DNA of 64,000 bases from assembly GCF_015477775.1 (NCBI RefSeq), contig NZ_JADLQO010000002.1, positions 496,001 through 560,000 on the forward strand, written 5' to 3'. Each line of letters begins with the position of its first letter. Position 1 is the stretch's first letter. A program made the translations under genes and the position numbers. This stretch comes from Nocardia abscessus (GTDB lineage Bacteria; Actinomycetota; Actinomycetes; Mycobacteriales; Mycobacteriaceae). Positions 45,895-56,994 of the stretch are shown piece by piece. The notes beneath the pieces were generated by a model, which was not told the DNA's origin, did not search any database, and saw nothing but the letters and a program-made list of their open reading frames with translations.

Positions 45895-48495
45895 TCACTC
45901 CTGCGGCTCCGAGTCGTCGTCCTGCCCGCCGCCGCGGATCGACCACAACAGCCCTTCCAGCTCATCGGGTTTGACGAGCACGTCGCGTGCCTTGGAGCCC
46001 TCGCTCGGGCCGACCACGCCGCGGGTCTCCATGAGGTCCATCAGCCGCCCCGCCTTGGCGAAGCCGACGCGCAGCTTGCGCTGCAGCATGGAGGTGGACC
46101 CGAACTGCGAGGTGACCACGAGCTCCACCGCCTGCAGGAAGACGTCGAGATCGTCGCCGATATCGGGGTCGACGTCCTTCTTCTCCCCTGCCTTCGCGGC
46201 GGTGACACCCTCTTGGTAATCCGGCTCGGCTTGATTCTTGGCGAAGTCGACGACGGCATGGATCTCCTCGTCGCTGATGAACGCGCCCTGCAGGCGGGTC
46301 GGCTTGCCCGCGCCCATCGGCAGGAACAATCCGTCGCCCATGCCGATCAGTTTTTCCGCGCCGGGCTGGTCGAGGATGACGCGGGAGTCGGTCAGCGACG
46401 AGGTGGCGAAGGCCAGCCGGGAAGGCACGTTGGTCTTGATCAGACCGGTCACCACGTCCACCGAGGGCCGCTGCGTGGCCAGCACGAGGTGGATGCCCGC
46501 GGCACGGGCCTTCTGGGTGATGCGGACGATGGCGTCTTCCACGTCGCGGGGAGCGGTCATCATCAGATCGGCCAGCTCGTCGACGATGGCCAGGATGTAG
46601 GGGTAGGGCCGGTAGACGCGTTCGCTGCCCAGCGGCGCGGTGATCGCTCCGGACTTCACCTTCTTGTTGAAGTCGTCGATATGGCGCACCTTGTTGGCCT
46701 GCATGTCCTGGTAGCGCTGCTCCATCTCCTCGACCAGCCAGGCCAGCGCGGCCGCCGCCTTCTTCGGCTGGGTGATGATGGGCGTGATCAGATGCGGAAT
46801 GCCCTCGTAGGGCGTCAGTTCCACCATCTTCGGGTCGATCAGGATCATCCGGACCTCGTCCGGCGTCGCCCGCTGCAACAGCGATACCAGCATCGAGTTG
46901 ACGAAGCTCGACTTACCCGAGCCGGTGGAGCCCGCGACCAGCAGGTGCGGCATCTTGGCCAGATTCGCCGAGACGAACTCGCCTTCGATGTTCTTGCCGA
47001 GACCGATCACCAGCGGATGGTGGTCGGTGCGGGTGGAGGGCGCCTTGAGCACGTCGGCCAGCCGGACCAGTTCGCGGTCGGCATTGGGCACCTCGATGCC
47101 GACCGCGGACTTGCCGGGGATCGGCGCGAGCAGCCGGACGTTCTCCGTCGCGACGGCATAGGCGATGTTGCGGGCCAGGGCGGTGATCTTCTCGACCTTC
47201 ACGCCGGGCCCGAGTTCGACCTCGTAGCGGGTGACCGTCGGGCCGCGGACGAAACCGGTGACCGCGGCGTCGATCTTGAACTGCACCAGCACCTCGGTGA
47301 TCGCCTCGATCATCGATTCGTTGGCGGCGCTGCGCTTCTTGGGCGGATCCCCGTCGGTCAGCAGCGACAACGGCGGCAGGGTGTAGTCGCCTTCGACTTC
47401 GCGGTCGGTGACGAACTCCAACTGCTGGGGCGGCGGTGGCGTCTGATCCTCCACTACCGGGGCGGGACGCTGCTTCTTCGGCTTCGGTTTCGGCGCGGGC
47501 TCCTCGACCGCGATCGGCTTGGCATCGCGCAGCGGGGGCTCGCCGATCGCCTCGGTGACCGCGTCGGGGTCACCGAACTCGTCGGGCGGGTAGTTCTCCG
47601 CGGGCGTACGACCGCGCCGCTTGGCGCCGGTGCGGTGCACCGGGAAGCCGTCGGCGTCGTAGTTGGCGGGATCGTAGTCCCGGTAGTCGCCGTCGAATTC
47701 ACCGTATTCGTCGCCACCGGTCGCCGTGCCGAGGTATCGACGCAGCTTCTCGGGCACCTCGCGCACCGTGGTGCCGGTCACCAGCAGTGCGCCGAAGACG
47801 ATGGCCAGCAACAGGATCGGGACCGACAGCCAGGCGGTGAGGCCGTTGGTCAGCGGCCCGCCGGTCACGAAGCCGACGAAACCCGCTGCGCGGGAACGCC
47901 CGTGCGCGTCGGTGGGGGCGCCCGCGGCGATGTGCCACAGCCCGAGGACCGGCAACCCGATCAGCAAGCCGCCGAGTACCAGTCGCGGCCGGATCTCGGG
48001 GCGCGGTTCGGTACGCATCAGGACCACGGCGATTCCGGAGGCGACGAAGGGCAGTGCGGCGGAGGCCGATCCGGAGATCGCGCGGATGACGTCCTCGACC
48101 CAGTGGCCCACCGGCCCACCGGCCGACAACCACACCGCCGCCGCGATCACGGCGCTCAGCGCGATCAGGGCCAGCGCGGCGCCGTCGCGCCGATGTCCGT
48201 TTTCGATCTCCCCGGCCCGGCTCAGCGTGCGCGTGGTCGCGCCGAGACCGCGGGCCAGCATGTTCCAGCCGCTGCTGATACCGCGCCCGATCACCGCGAG
48301 CGGCGCGGTATTCGAAGCGTTCGAAGTGCGGCGCACCGGACGGCGCGCCTGGGTACCGCGCCTGCGGGGCGTCGGGTTCGCTCGCGGGGTCGCGGTGCGG
48401 GGCGTGGCCGCGCGAGACCGCGCCGCAGTGGTCCTCCCCCGGGCCGATCCCGCCCGCGCCCGACTCGTCGTGGTGCTGCGGGACTTACCTGCCAT
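45895..48495 (-). CDS. ftsK: DNA translocase FtsK/SpoIIIE
   Basis: 866 aa. A basic, disordered N-terminus (about 1-60) precedes four membrane segments (about 105-245), an acidic/proline linker, and the motor. Motor features are Walker A GSTGSGKSS (about residue 525), Walker B AIVDELADLMM and the C-terminal winged-helix gamma domain (STSMLQRKLRVGFAKAGRLM). It clears chromosome ends from the septum. Position corresponds to Rv2748c. Its stop is 7 bases from the end of the tRNA-like gene on the other strand. Confidence 0.97.
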   Translation of the reverse strand: MAGKSRSTTTSRARAGSARGRTTAARSRAATPRTATPRANPTPRRRGTQARRPVRRTSNASNTAPLAVIGRGISSGWNMLARGLGATTRTLSRAGEIENGHRRDGAALALIALSAVIAAAVWLSAGGPVGHWVEDVIRAISGSASAALPFVASGIAVVLMRTEPRPEIRPRLVLGGLLIGLPVLGLWHIAAGAPTDAHGRSRAAGFVGFVTGGPLTNGLTAWLSVPILLLAIVFGALLVTGTTVREVPEKLRRYLGTATGGDEYGEFDGDYRDYDPANYDADGFPVHRTGAKRRGRTPAENYPPDEFGDPDAVTEAIGEPPLRDAKPIAVEEPAPKPKPKKQRPAPVVEDQTPPPPQQLEFVTDREVEGDYTLPPLSLLTDGDPPKKRSAANESMIEAITEVLVQFKIDAAVTGFVRGPTVTRYEVELGPGVKVEKITALARNIAYAVATENVRLLAPIPGKSAVGIEVPNADRELVRLADVLKAPSTRTDHHPLVIGLGKNIEGEFVSANLAKMPHLLVAGSTGSGKSSFVNSMLVSLLQRATPDEVRMILIDPKMVELTPYEGIPHLITPIITQPKKAAAALAWLVEEMEQRYQDMQANKVRHIDDFNKKVKSGAITAPLGSERVYRPYPYILAIVDELADLMMTAPRDVEDAIVRITQKARAAGIHLVLATQRPSVDVVTGLIKTNVPSRLAFATSSLTDSRVILDQPGAEKLIGMGDGLFLPMGAGKPTRLQGAFISDEEIHAVVDFAKNQAEPDYQEGVTAAKAGEKKDVDPDIGDDLDVFLQAVELVVTSQFGSTSMLQRKLRVGFAKAGRLMDLMETRGVVGPSEGSKARDVLVKPDELEGLLWSIRGGGQDDDSEPQE

Positions 48496-48759
48496 GGCCC
48501 CAGGCTAGCCGCAATCGCCCCATCCGGACCATCCGCAACACTGGTACTGCTGCGCCTCCGCGCGCTTTCGCGCCGGTCGCGACCTTCCCCGCCGTGCAAC
48601 GGCACTTGGTTCGACAGGCGGATCCGGATGTGCGCGCCTGGCCGCGATCGAGGTGCGGACAGCGTGACGCTCTGTTCAGCGCCAGGATTCGGAGCCGGGA
48701 TCCGGTCGACGTCCGGAGCGGAGAGGGTGGGGGACGTCGCGCCGCAGGCACGGCACATA

Positions 48760-49377
48760 TCAGACCGATCGGTCTGCCTCCAGGACGGCGCGGACGGACT
48801 CGGGCGATCCGGTGGTCTCCAGCCGGACTTCGTCCCGGCCGAAGGCGTGCAGCACCAGTTCCGAGGGCTTCCCGGTCAGCGTAACGACATCGGCGCCGCC
48901 CGACCCCACCACGACCTTCCTGCCGTCGGGCGTCACCAGTTCGACGGTGACCGGCGCCTTGCGGTAGGCCATCCTGGCCATCTTGCGCAGCACCGACCAC
49001 AGCTGGTCCTCGTCGGCCGCGGACAGGTCGCGCGGTTGCCAACCGGCCTCGGCCCGGCGCACGTCCTCGTGGTGGACGAACATCTCCGACAGATTGACCA
49101 CCGCGTCCACCGGTCGCAACGGCGACCACCACGGCGGACCGGTACGCACCTGGTCCAGCAGCTCCGGGAACGGCTTGCGCGCCGCCTTCGCCTGCACCCG
49201 GTCGAGATACCCGGCCAGCGGCCGCAACAGGATGCCGGGCGCGGCGTCGGGGCGCCGTTCGCGAACCACCAAGTGCGCGGCGAGGTCCCGCACCGTCCAC
49301 GTGCCGCAGAGCGTCCGCGCGTCCGGGCCCGCGGCCTCCATCGCCTCGACGAGCCCCCTGCGTTCCCGCTGTGCCAT
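48760..49377 (-). CDS. TIGR03085-type DinB/mycothiol-fold metal-binding protein
   Basis: 205 aa from the ATG at 49377. The mycothiol-dependent-isomerase-like helical bundle is shown by ARTLCGTWTVRDLAAHLVVRERRP and MFVHHEDVRRAE, whose histidines are likely metal ligands. The C-terminal part TLTGKPSELVLHAFGRDEV resembles a sterol-carrier-like domain. Members form a conserved actinobacterial family of unknown substrate. 264 bases upstream of ftsK on the same strand; that spacer has no gene I can support. Confidence 0.82.
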   Translation of the reverse strand: MAQRERRGLVEAMEAAGPDARTLCGTWTVRDLAAHLVVRERRPDAAPGILLRPLAGYLDRVQAKAARKPFPELLDQVRTGPPWWSPLRPVDAVVNLSEMFVHHEDVRRAEAGWQPRDLSAADEDQLWSVLRKMARMAYRKAPVTVELVTPDGRKVVVGSGGADVVTLTGKPSELVLHAFGRDEVRLETTGSPESVRAVLEADRSV

Positions 49378-49824
49378 AGTCACACCCCGAACATACCGAC
49401 CACCCGGCCACGCCGCCGCGCGGCGCGAGGTATCGCGGAAGCGGCAATCGCGGCGCATACCGCCCTCCCTCGCCAGAGCTTCCGCAATGGCGCCGACCGG
49501 CGGCCGCCCCGGCGCAGCACGAATCGTCGGGCCGAAGCGCAATGGCGTTGTTGTTCACGGACTTTCACCAGTCGCGCGAGCACCGGGACTCCGGTATCCG
49601 GGTTGCGGGAGGCGTCACCGTGGGCCACACTGGATGCGATGCTCGCTGCGCGATCGGCCGCGCGTCCATACTGCCGCCCGTTCATACTGCCGCGCGTTCA
49701 TACCACGGAGCTCGTGACTCCCCCAGCCGGGAAATCTCCGGCTAGCGTAATGAGAGTCGGCTCTGTACCTTGTCACTCGGTCCATCGGGTCGTGGGCCTC
49801 ATGACAAGAAGGGGCAAATCCTCC
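49378..49824. other. 447-bp region without a gene
   Basis: Divergent promoter region between the TIGR03085-type gene and the DUF4189 gene. It contains a 16-bp tandem repeat (49663-49704). No supported reading frame. Confidence 0.55.
49663..49704. repeat. tandem 16-bp repeat, about 2.6 copies
   Basis: CGTCCATACTGCCGCC (49663), CGTTCATACTGCCGCG (49679) and a partial CGTTCATACC (49695). It lies about 120-160 bases upstream of the DUF4189 gene. Confidence 0.7.
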
Positions 49825-50205
49825 GTGAAGAAGTTTGCTACCGGTGTTGCCGCGCTCGCGGCGGTGGGTTCCGCGCTGGCCGTCAGCGCGCCCACCGCGC
49901 ACGCCTACACCAACAATTACGGCGCGATCGCGCTGTCCACCTCCACCGGTTTGATCGGGTACTCCTACGACTACCCGAACTCGTCCGCCGCGCAGCAGCG
50001 CGCCGTGAGCTCCTGCGGCGCCGCCGACTGCCAATCGGTGGTCTGGTTCCGCAACGGTTGCGGCGCCGTGGCGTACTCCAGCGGCAGCGGCAGCTGGAGC
50101 TGGGGGTATGCGTCGTCGCGGCGCAGCGCGCAGAGCCAAGCCCTGCGGCACAACGATTCCGATGCCTACATCGTGCACTGGAACTGCACGTCCAACCACG
50201 GCTGA
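49825..50205 (+). CDS. secreted DUF4189 protein
   Basis: 126 aa from the GTG at 49825, which starts a standard Sec signal peptide (KKFATGVAALAAVGSALAV, cleavage after AHA, about residue 28). The mature DUF4189 domain is about 98 residues with YGAIALSTSTGLIGYSYDYP, cysteines at SSCGAADC and a GCGAVAYSS core, ending VHWNCTSNHG. The four cysteines suggest two disulfides. Function unknown; usual in Nocardia and mycobacteria. An ATG at 49801 would add eight residues; GTG preferred. Confidence 0.82.
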   Translation: MKKFATGVAALAAVGSALAVSAPTAHAYTNNYGAIALSTSTGLIGYSYDYPNSSAAQQRAVSSCGAADCQSVVWFRNGCGAVAYSSGSGSWSWGYASSRRSAQSQALRHNDSDAYIVHWNCTSNHG

Positions 50206-50234
50206 TGCCCGGAATACGAGACGAAGGAAACATC

Positions 50235-50792
50235 GTGAAGCATCGCATTTTCCGGACCGCCGTGGCCGTCGTCCTCACCGCAGCGGCCTGCTCGCTGACC
50301 GCCTGCGCCTCGGGCGACGACTCCTCGTCCCCGAGCACCAGCGCCAATCCCAGCCACGCGGCGGGTGAACTGGAGGGCGGCTCGGACAAGGGCGACAAGG
50401 AGACCGGCTCCGCGCCGACCACCCCGTCCTCGCCCGCGCTGGCCAAGCCCTCCGTGCAGCAGCTGAACGAGCGGCTGCAGAAGGCGTTCGATCCGAACGT
50501 GCCGAACGCGGAGAAGATCAGCTGGATCCAGGCCGCCGAGCAGGATCCCTACCTGGTCGCCAACCTCGTCGACGCCGCCAAGAAGCAGAAGGTCGCCGTC
50601 GAGGTCACCAACGTGGGCGACCCGAAGGACGGCAAGCTCAAGGCCGACGCCAAGGTCACCATCGACGGCACCCCGGTGGACGACGCGTTCATCCAGTTCG
50701 TCTCCGAGGGCGGCCAGTGGAAGGTCGACCACACCTTCGCCTGCAACATCGTCAAGAGCGCGAAGATCGAGTCCGCGGCCTGCCAGGAGTAA
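50235..50792 (+). CDS. lipoprotein with an MTB12-like domain
   Basis: 185 aa from the GTG at 50235 with GAAGGA 7 bases upstream. Lipobox SLTAC gives the lipidated cysteine at about residue 24. A serine/proline linker leads to a domain of about 110 residues (SVQQLNERLQKAFDPNVPNAEKISWIQ in parts, then GQWKVDHTF) that resembles low-molecular-weight antigen MTB12. It lies 29 bases after the DUF4189 gene, so it is probably cotranscribed. Confidence 0.8.
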   Translation: MKHRIFRTAVAVVLTAAACSLTACASGDDSSSPSTSANPSHAAGELEGGSDKGDKETGSAPTTPSSPALAKPSVQQLNERLQKAFDPNVPNAEKISWIQAAEQDPYLVANLVDAAKKQKVAVEVTNVGDPKDGKLKADAKVTIDGTPVDDAFIQFVSEGGQWKVDHTFACNIVKSAKIESAACQE

Positions 50793-50808
50793 GCCCGCCA
50801 CTCGCGTG

Positions 50809-50844
50809 AAAAGCGCCGGACAGCTGAGCTGTCCGGCGCTTTTT
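50809..50844. terminator. strong intrinsic bidirectional terminator
   Basis: AAAAGCGCCGGACAGCT (50809-50825) pairs with AGCTGTCCGGCGCTTTT (50827-50843), giving an A-tract and a T-tract on either strand. It terminates the lipoprotein gene on the plus strand and rnj on the minus strand. Confidence 0.95.
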
Positions 50845-50857
50845 CGTGGTCCGGAGG

Positions 50858-53841
<2,984 letters not shown>

Positions 53842-53847
53842 CTACGA

Positions 53848-53900
53848 TGATGTCAAATCGCCGCTTGCTCGACATCAATAATGGCGTCACACTGACATCA
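53848..53900. promoter_or_regulatory. three regularly spaced half-sites at the RHH gene start
   Basis: TGATGTC at 53848 is followed by its complement GACATCA at 53871 and at 53894, each exactly 23 bases apart. The last overlaps the ATG of the ribbon-helix-helix gene. Such phased half-sites are typical of a cooperative autorepressor operator. Confidence 0.75.
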
Positions 53901-54343
53901 TGGATCTGAACAAGTACACCAGCCGGTTGCGCGAGAACCTGATCGCCGCCGCGGCGCTCGGCGACGAGAAGACCCAGGCCACGGCGGCGGCACTGGCCGC
54001 GGCGACGGAGGGGCCGGCCCGCCTGATGCTGCTCGCCGCGCTGTCGGACCTCGCCGCCGAGGTCAGCGCCGCGCTCGGCGACCGAACGGTGCACGTGTCG
54101 GTGGACGGCACGGACGCCGCGATCGATGTGCGCAAGAGCACGGTCGGCGACGAGCCACCCACCTTCGAGGAGATGACCGGAGACATCAGCAGGGTCACGT
54201 TACGACTGGTGGAGCAGATGAAGGCACGCGCGGAAGAGGCTGCCGCACAGAGCGGTCAGTCCCTGAACTCGTGGCTGTCGAGCGCCGTCCACGGCGCCTT
54301 GCGCGACCAGATGCGCGGGTACGGGCCCAAACGCGACAGCTGA
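53900..54343 (+). CDS. HicB-like ribbon-helix-helix DNA-binding protein
   Basis: 147 aa. The C-terminal ribbon-helix-helix (VTLRLVEQMKARAEEAAAQ, then SLNSWLSSAVHGALRD, about 100-137) binds DNA. The N-terminal HicB-like part begins MDLNKYTSRLRENLIAAAA. No Shine-Dalgarno; the start codon lies within a GACATCA half-site, so the message may be leaderless and self-repressed. No toxin gene is adjacent, so an antitoxin role is not supported by the neighbours. Confidence 0.82.
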   Translation: MDLNKYTSRLRENLIAAAALGDEKTQATAAALAAATEGPARLMLLAALSDLAAEVSAALGDRTVHVSVDGTDAAIDVRKSTVGDEPPTFEEMTGDISRVTLRLVEQMKARAEEAAAQSGQSLNSWLSSAVHGALRDQMRGYGPKRDS

Positions 54344-54353
54344 CCCAGTCGCG

Positions 54354-55553
54354 CTACAGCAACGCGGCGAGATTGCCGCGATCGCCCACGGCGACCTCGT
54401 CCAGCTCGAGCCAATCGGCCAGCTCGCGCAGCGCGCCACCGAGGGCGTGGGCGGTGGCCGGGGTGTCGTAGCCGGGTTCGGCGAACACCGCAGGCACCGA
54501 CAACCGGCCGTTCGCACGCTCCGCGCGCAAGTCCACGCGGCCCACGAGCTCACCGTCGAGCAGGAACGGGAAGACGTAATAGCCGTGCACCCGTTTGTGT
54601 TCGGGGGTGTAGATCTCGATGCGGTAGTGGAAGTCGAAAATCCGCTCGGTGCGGGCCCGGAAGAAGATGAGCGGGTCGAACGGGCACAACAGCGCGGCGC
54701 CTTCGACACGGCGCGGTGTGGGTGCGCCCGCCCGCAAGTAGGCCGGTTTATCCCAGCCCGCCACCTCCACCGGGATCAACTCGCCCGCGTCCACCAGATC
54801 GGCGATGGCGGGCTCGGTCTGGGTGCGGTGCAGGCGGTAGTAGTCGCGCAGGTCCGCTTCGGTGCCGATGCCGTGCGCGGTGGCCGCGCGCAGCACCAAC
54901 TCCCGGATGGCGTCCTGCTCGGACACCTCGCGCGCCAGCACCTCCGGCGGCAACACCCGTTCGGTCAGGTCGTAGTGCCTGGTGAACCCGACGCGGGTGG
55001 CCACGGACAGGGCGCCCGCCGCGAAAAGCTGCTCGCAGATCATCTTCGTGTCGCTGAGATTCCACCAGGAGCCCTTCGGCCGCGGCTTGTCCAGCTCGAG
55101 ATGGCGCTCCACCTCGCCCGCGGTGGCCGCCCCCACCGCGGTGATCACATCCAGGATGTCCTTGCCCAGCGTGGGATTGCGCTCGACCACCTTGCGCATA
55201 CCGGACCAGCGCCCGTGCTCGTACTGCCGCATGCGCCAACGCAGCAACGGCCAGTCCTCGACCGGGATGAGCGCGGCCTCGTGCGCCCAGTATTCGACGA
55301 GCGCCCGCGGCCGCCGGGTGCCATTGCTCCACGCGGCCTGATCCAACAGGGTGCGGTCGTAGGGACCGATCCGGCTGAACACGGGAGCGTAATGCGCCCG
55401 CACCACCGCCGACACCGAATCCAGCTGCAGCAGCTGAGTTCGGTCCAATACTCCGAGCACCGTCCGCCGTGTGACCCGACCGGGCCTGCGCGCCCCGAAA
55501 CCCTGCGCCGCCAACGCCGTTCGCCGCGCCGCCGCCGCACCCATCTTCCGCAT
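54354..55553 (-). CDS. YcaQ/AlkX-like winged-helix DNA glycosylase
   Basis: 399 aa, HTH_42 (DUF1006) family. The catalytic QxD-type motif is LLQLDSVSAVVRAHYAPVFSRIGPYD (about 39-64, in parts); later GSWWNLSDTKMICEQLFAAG and CPFDPLIFFRARTERIFDFHYRIEIY. Family members unhook interstrand DNA crosslinks and some excise alkylated bases. The start is uncertain between ATG 55553 and 55544. Convergent with the RHH gene. Confidence 0.87.
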   Translation of the reverse strand: MRKMGAAAARRTALAAQGFGARRPGRVTRRTVLGVLDRTQLLQLDSVSAVVRAHYAPVFSRIGPYDRTLLDQAAWSNGTRRPRALVEYWAHEAALIPVEDWPLLRWRMRQYEHGRWSGMRKVVERNPTLGKDILDVITAVGAATAGEVERHLELDKPRPKGSWWNLSDTKMICEQLFAAGALSVATRVGFTRHYDLTERVLPPEVLAREVSEQDAIRELVLRAATAHGIGTEADLRDYYRLHRTQTEPAIADLVDAGELIPVEVAGWDKPAYLRAGAPTPRRVEGAALLCPFDPLIFFRARTERIFDFHYRIEIYTPEHKRVHGYYVFPFLLDGELVGRVDLRAERANGRLSVPAVFAEPGYDTPATAHALGGALRELADWLELDEVAVGDRGNLAALL

Positions 55554-55974
55554 GGGGCAACGATGCCATGAGCCACCGACAGGGTTGGTTTTCCAGCGCC
55601 TTCGGCGCCGGGTGTTCGCGGCCCCTTTGTGGCTCGCGTTTGCGCGACCGCCGCTTGCTCCTTCGTCGCCTACGCGGCGGCCGCGCAAACGCGAGCCGGG
55701 CCGCGAACGGCGCATGCTAGGTCTCGCTTCGCTCGGAACCGGGAGCTGAGCCAATGTGGTTGCGTCGGGCCGGAGCGTGTCGCCTGAATCCGCGATGGCA
55801 GGGGAAGGCCACTGATCATCGATCCGCCGAGGCACGAGCGCGTGTGGTTAGAAGTCGTCCGCTACTCCCGGGTGCGGGCGACCAGCTCCCGAAACAGCTC
55901 GACCGGCGACGTCGTGAATGCGGACAGCACACGCGCGAGTATCGCCTCGTTCCCCAGGGAGCCGCGTCGGAGAC
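55554..55974. repeat. gene-free region with a long imperfect inverted repeat (55614-55708)
   Basis: The left arm 55614-55654 (GTTCGCGGCCC, then GGCTCGCGTTTGCGCG and CCGCCGC) and the right arm 55674-55708 (GCGGCGG, CGCGCAAACGCGAGCC, GGCCGCGAAC) pair with about 33 matches and one 6-base bulge. The loop is 55655-55673. GCGCC/GGCGC extends the fold. The rest of the 421-bp spacer has no supported gene. Could be a dispersed palindromic element or a very strong terminator. Confidence 0.75.
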
Positions 55975-56994
55975 TCAGGTCGAGACGGTGACCGTGCCGG
56001 TGGCGTCGATCTCGGTGCGGCGGTCCCGGTCCGAGGCGGTGGCCAGGACGGTGGCCAGGATGCGGCGGCCGGTCGGGAGGATGCGGACGGTGACCGAGCC
56101 TTCGTTCGCGGCGTCCAGTTCCCGGGTGGCGGCGGCGATCACCTGCTGGCGTACCCGATGCGGGACGCCGGTGAATCCGCCGTCGTCGAGCAGGATCACC
56201 TCGACGCCACGGGAGCGGGCTCCACGGGCGGCGCTGCTGAGCTGGTCGGTGGCCAGCTGCGGGGCTCGCAGACCGTCGCGCAGTTCGGCTTCCAGCAGCC
56301 TGCACTGTTCCCGTTCAGCGGCTGTGAGTTCGTCGCCGTCGGCGATGCGTTCCAGGATCGGGCGTGCCACCGCGTCCAACCGAGCCAGCTGACGGGTGCG
56401 TTCCCCGTTCTCCGCGGCCATCGCGGCCTCGGCGGCGGCGCGCATGGCCGCTTCCTCGCGCAGCAGCCGCAGCGAACGCTGGGTCGGGCGCATGATCGCC
56501 GCGAACAGGGAGACCCCGGCCACCGTTGCCACCGGGACGATGGAACCGACGACGACGCCCACCCGCAGGCCCGCGACCACGCCGACCACGGCGATCACCA
56601 CGCCGATCCCCGCGACACCGAGCCAAGCGGCGGCGAGCCGTCCGCGCAGCACCAGAACGGCGAGCACATACGACGCGGCGAACGCCGTCCACACCTGCTT
56701 CGACCAGCCGTGTTCGACGTCGAACGAGGTCAGGGTCGTGGCGAGCGGCCCGGCGGCGGTGACGAACACGGTGGCGGGCCAGGGCAGCGGATCGTTCGGC
56801 GCCACCAGCACCACGACGCCGGCCAGTGCCAGGACGACCAGCGCGGCGACCGCGGCGGCGACCGGTGATTCCGAGAAGTTCCGGATCATGTACAGCACGA
56901 TGGTGGCTTCGAGGATGACCAGGAACAGCCAGGCCGCCCGGTCGCGCAGCCCCAGCAGATCGCGCAGTCCGAATTCGGTCTCCCGCTCAGCCAT
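55975..56994 (-). CDS. kinase-like membrane protein of the two-component operon
   Basis: 339 aa. About five or six membrane segments (about 20-170) precede a coiled-coil region (about 175-240) and a domain of about 100 residues with VRQQVIAAATRELDAA, which resembles a worn HATPase N box. I see no phosphoacceptor histidine box and no G1/G2 boxes. It overlaps the histidine kinase stop by 8 bases, so it is translated with it. It may be an accessory subunit or a degenerate kinase. Confidence 0.7.
   Translation of the reverse strand: MAERETEFGLRDLLGLRDRAAWLFLVILEATIVLYMIRNFSESPVAAAVAALVVLALAGVVVLVAPNDPLPWPATVFVTAAGPLATTLTSFDVEHGWSKQVWTAFAASYVLAVLVLRGRLAAAWLGVAGIGVVIAVVGVVAGLRVGVVVGSIVPVATVAGVSLFAAIMRPTQRSLRLLREEAAMRAAAEAAMAAENGERTRQLARLDAVARPILERIADGDELTAAEREQCRLLEAELRDGLRAPQLATDQLSSAARGARSRGVEVILLDDGGFTGVPHRVRQQVIAAATRELDAANEGSVTVRILPTGRRILATVLATASDRDRRTEIDATGTVTVST

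Noticed and set aside
48761..48776. CAGACCGATCGGTCTG palindrome as a TetR operator
   Set aside because: It lies in the last codons of the TIGR03085-type gene and far from any promoter; probably coding chance.
45859..50205. Very long plus-strand open frame opposite ftsK
   Set aside because: It mirrors the codon periodicity of ftsK and neighbours on the other strand, as usual in GC-rich DNA, and has no domain or ribosome site.
53900..54343. HicAB toxin-antitoxin pair
   Set aside because: Only a HicB-like protein is present; both neighbours are housekeeping or DNA repair genes and no HicA is seen.
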